This document shows, piece by piece, positions 62,088 through 64,000 of a DNA stretch of 64,000 bases. This stretch comes from JBOGNO01 sp050747245 (GTDB lineage: Bacteria; Acidobacteriota; Terriglobia; Acidiferrales; UBA7541). The translations under genes and the position numbers were made by a program. Each line of letters begins with the position of its first letter. Within the stretch, counting starts at the first letter, position 1. The notes below the pieces were generated by a model. That model was not told the origin of the DNA. It was given only the letters and a program-made list of their open reading frames with translations, and ran no database searches. The stretch lies in contig JBOGNO010000002.1 of the NCBI GenBank assembly GCA_050747245.1, positions 421,501-485,500 on the forward strand, given 5' to 3'.

Positions 62088-63098
62088 CTACCTTGCGGAT
62101 CCCGAATTGCTTGCCGGGGATTCTCCTTGCAAAAGATCAGAAGAAAGATTCAGGCGGATGACGACGTGATTGGAATCGCGTGAGACCTGCGCCTTGGCTA
62201 GAACGGAATTGAGCAGCCGAACGTCTTCGGGCGACATGCTACGAATATTTCTGGGATCCGACAGCGCCGCGCGAGCGAACCATCGAACAGCATCGAACAG
62301 AGTCGAGAGTTCGAGAGCGTGAGCCACAGAATCGCAATCGGCATCGAAAGCGACGCCTAAGTCGTTTCCCTGTGGCTGGCCGGCGAGCGAAACGAGTTGG
62401 ACACTCGCGAGCAGCTTGCCAAGCTGCTGCGTTTGGGGCGTGGCGGCAAAATTCATTTGCGGCCATGCGGCAGTGCGTGCGATGGCGAAAAATGCCGCAC
62501 CGGAAAGTTTCTCCAGACCTTCGCGCATGGAGGCATCGGGGGGCGGTGTGGTTCGAGACTTAGAGGAAAAGTCCAAAAGCCGATTCTGAGAGATGGCAAT
62601 GCGATCGGACGCTAGAAACGTGAACGATACAATGGCAGGGGGATTGCGGAGCGAGAGTTCGTAGATTTCGCGGCCATCCTGCTCGCGAATTTTACCGCCG
62701 CTGCGACGCGCATAGGCCTTGATCTTCTGAGCATCGAAATGCCCCTGCGCGAAGGCAAGCAACTTTGGATTCTTGTCGCCCGGCCAGAATGCGGCGGCGA
62801 TGCGATCTACGTCACGAAAAAAATCGAACCCCGTGTCCGCGACAAACGTTTTATATTCGGCGTCGGTAGAGTTCGATTGGGCAAGTGCCGCAAGTCCGGC
62901 AGAGACCGGGCTGCTGCGAAGTCGGGCGACATCGCAGAAAATGTACGCGGGGGCATCATCTGGCAGGAGGGCGAATACGTCGGGCGTGGGCGCGGAAACA
63001 AAAAGTGCGTTCGCGCTATGCCGACGATAGAAATAAATTCCCAGGGCGCAGGCCAGTACGAACATCAGCGCGAACACCGCTATGAAGAAACGTTTCAT
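62088..63098 (-). CDS. Membrane-anchored protein of unknown function
   Basis: 336 aa. ATG at 63098, preceded by GGGAA; an extension of 13 codons is possible. One N-terminal TM or signal-anchor helix (4-22), then a large exported part. It has PDVFALLPDDAPAYIFCDVARL, FDFFRDVDRIAAAFWPGD, LLAFAQGHFDAQKIKAYAR and a phrase AISQNRLLDFSSKS, giving two similar beta-alpha halves in the first 220 residues. I do not recognise a named family with confidence; similar proteins occur as conserved hypotheticals. No catalytic motif is visible. Confidence 0.65.
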   Translation of the reverse strand: MKRFFIAVFALMFVLACALGIYFYRRHSANALFVSAPTPDVFALLPDDAPAYIFCDVARLRSSPVSAGLAALAQSNSTDAEYKTFVADTGFDFFRDVDRIAAAFWPGDKNPKLLAFAQGHFDAQKIKAYARRSGGKIREQDGREIYELSLRNPPAIVSFTFLASDRIAISQNRLLDFSSKSRTTPPPDASMREGLEKLSGAAFFAIARTAAWPQMNFAATPQTQQLGKLLASVQLVSLAGQPQGNDLGVAFDADCDSVAHALELSTLFDAVRWFARAALSDPRNIRSMSPEDVRLLNSVLAKAQVSRDSNHVVIRLNLSSDLLQGESPASNSGSAR

Positions 63099-63169
63099 TT
63101 CCCATTCCGTCCCAGGAGGAGTATAATGAGATTTCAAGGAACCGGGGAGTTCTGAGAAAATTGCTGTGC

Positions 63170-63185
63170 TGGCACAGCTATTGCT
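63170..63185 (+). promoter_or_regulatory. Sigma-54-type -24/-12 promoter match
   Basis: TGGCACAGCTATTGCT fits the consensus TGGCACR-N4-TTGCW at every fixed position. It lies 65 bp before the first tRNA gene and downstream of a divergent gene. TAGAAT (63212-63217) nearby could be a sigma-70 -10 element, but without a good -35. Confidence 0.4.
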
Positions 63186-63249
63186 TGCGGCCGGAGTTTG
63201 CCTCTTGCAATTAGAATGCCCGCGTGATAACTTTCTTTGGTTTGAGTGA

Positions 63250-63322
63250 GCTGGCGTAGCTCAGTTGGTAGAGCATCTGATTTGTAATCAGAGGGTCGGG
63301 GGTTCAAATCCCTCCGCCAGCT
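63250..63322 (+). tRNA. tRNA-Thr (anticodon TGT)
   Basis: 73 nt. Acceptor GCTGGCG pairs with CGCCAGC, D-arm GCTCAGTTGGTAGAGC, anticodon stem TCTGA/TCAGA around loop TTTGTAA, T-loop TTCAAAT. No CCA is encoded. First tRNA of the cluster before tuf. Confidence 0.97.
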
Positions 63323-63483
63323 GAATTCGGGAGCTCGGGAGTTTATTAGTTTGAAGCGGAGGGGTTCCTCACGTTCATTTGAGTGAGGGCTGGTGTGCCC
63401 GCAACTCGGGGACGCACGAGCCCTTTTCTGCTTTGCGGAGTTCTCCGTTGGGATGATCTTCTTGCGTCCCGGCTGGACTCGCG

Positions 63484-63569
63484 GGACGGGTGGGTGAGTG
63501 GCTAAAACCAGCAGACTGTAAATCTGCCGCTCCTTGCGGGCTACGGAGGTTCGAATCCTCCCCCGTCCA
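63484..63569 (+). tRNA. tRNA-Tyr (anticodon GTA)
   Basis: 86 nt with a long variable arm as expected for class II tRNA-Tyr. Acceptor GGACGGG pairs with CCCGTCC; anticodon stem GCAGA/TCTGC around CTGTAAA; T-loop TTCGAAT. CCA is encoded (63570-63572). Confidence 0.97.
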
Positions 63570-63670
63570 CCAGTCTCGACGAAGTGTTGAGTGGAGGACG
63601 CGCGATCCCGAAGCTCCGAGTATGGTTTGAAAAGTTATTGGGTGCCATTGTTGCGAGGGAGAGAACCGAA

Positions 63671-63743
<73 letters not shown>

Positions 63744-63775
63744 CCAGAATTTTGCGAGCGGGGAGCGCCAAATGT

Positions 63776-63847
63776 GCGGGGGTAACTCAGGGGTAGAGTC
63801 TCTGCCTTCCAAGCAGATGGTCGCGGGTTCGAATCCCGTCCCCCGCT
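63776..63847 (+). tRNA. tRNA-Gly (anticodon TCC)
   Basis: 72 nt. Acceptor GCGGGGG pairs with CCCCCGC; anticodon stem TCTGC/GCAGA around CTTCCAA; T-loop TTCGAAT. CCA is encoded (63848-63850). Immediately precedes tuf. Confidence 0.97.
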
Positions 63848-63910
63848 CCAGACATCGTGCTTGGAGTAGTCAAGACCGGGGCGAATAATTCGAATTGAGA
63901 GGAAGCAAAT

Positions 63911-64000
63911 ATGGCGAAGGAGAAATTCGAGCGATCGAAGCCGCACGTGAACGTGGGGACGATCGGGCACATCGACCACGGGAAGACGACTTTGACGGCG
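63911..64000 (+). CDS. tuf: Elongation factor Tu (5' end only, cut by window)
   Basis: The first 30 codons are visible. After MAKEKFERSKPHVNVG comes the P-loop GHIDHGKTT of EF-Tu. ATG follows GAGAGGAAG. The tRNA-Thr/Tyr/Thr/Gly cluster ahead of it is the common arrangement for the tuf copy that precedes secE-nusG-rplKAJL-rpoBC; those genes would lie beyond the window. Confidence 0.95.
   Translation, partial: MAKEKFERSKPHVNVGTIGHIDHGKTTLTA

Overview
The window looks like a chromosome segment of an Acidobacteriota member (Terriglobia-like). It is GC-rich and has no prophage or intact insertion sequence. Several traits fit that phylum: a serine/threonine kinase fused to a PD40 propeller, a TonB receptor with an N-terminal carboxypeptidase-regulatory-like domain, futalosine-pathway menaquinone genes, tandem DinB proteins and many secreted peptidases. 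The assignment is inferred from gene content, not from a marker-gene search.

Layout. 1-6.6 kb: the 5' part of a threonine/serine dehydratase gene, then a vitamin B12 uptake locus. It holds two cobalamin riboswitches, a btuF-btuC-btuD operon joined by ATGA overlaps, and a BtuB-like TonB receptor. 6.7-12.3 kb: gatB, a VOC protein, a peroxiredoxin whose catalytic Cys codon is UGA (probable selenoprotein with a SECIS-like hairpin), and a minus-strand cluster panB-dinB-dinB-panC. 12.3-15.7 kb: a lower-GC island with degenerate non-coding repeats and a two-gene operon encoding a small secreted protein and a secreted caspase-like protease. 15.8-23.7 kb: a three-domain GH18/polysaccharide deacetylase/GT2 membrane protein, a GT39-like protein, a CDF metal transporter and a metallophosphoesterase. 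23.8-32.7 kb: two secreted peptidase pairs, TldD/TldE-like and M16/M16-like, each with one partner carrying the metal motif and one lacking it. 32.9-39.4 kb: an epoxide-hydrolase-like enzyme, a thioredoxin-fold lipoprotein, small membrane proteins, an ECF sigma/anti-sigma/zinc-ribbon operon, a coiled-coil zinc-ribbon protein and an RNase HI with an added C-terminal module. 39.5-47.3 kb: a histidine kinase, mqnA-mqnC, a secreted beta-repeat protein and the kinase-PD40 protein.

47.3-50.3 kb is rich in repeats: a 79-bp tandem repeat, a field of CCCGAT...ATCGGG hairpins, a TPR protein, and a second inverted copy of the non-coding element found at 12.4-12.7 kb. 50.4-63.1 kb is housekeeping: a CPBP protease, dprA-topA-xer, an outer-membrane protein, a class A PBP, thiL, an M23 peptidase and a membrane-anchored unknown. 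63.2-64 kb: four tRNA genes (Thr-UGU, Tyr-GUA, Thr-GGU, Gly-UCC) leading into tuf, cut by the window end.

The strongest candidates for something new are the UGA-encoded peroxiredoxin, the secreted caspase-like protease with its small secreted partner, and the two-copy non-coding element with 67-70-bp spaced boxes.
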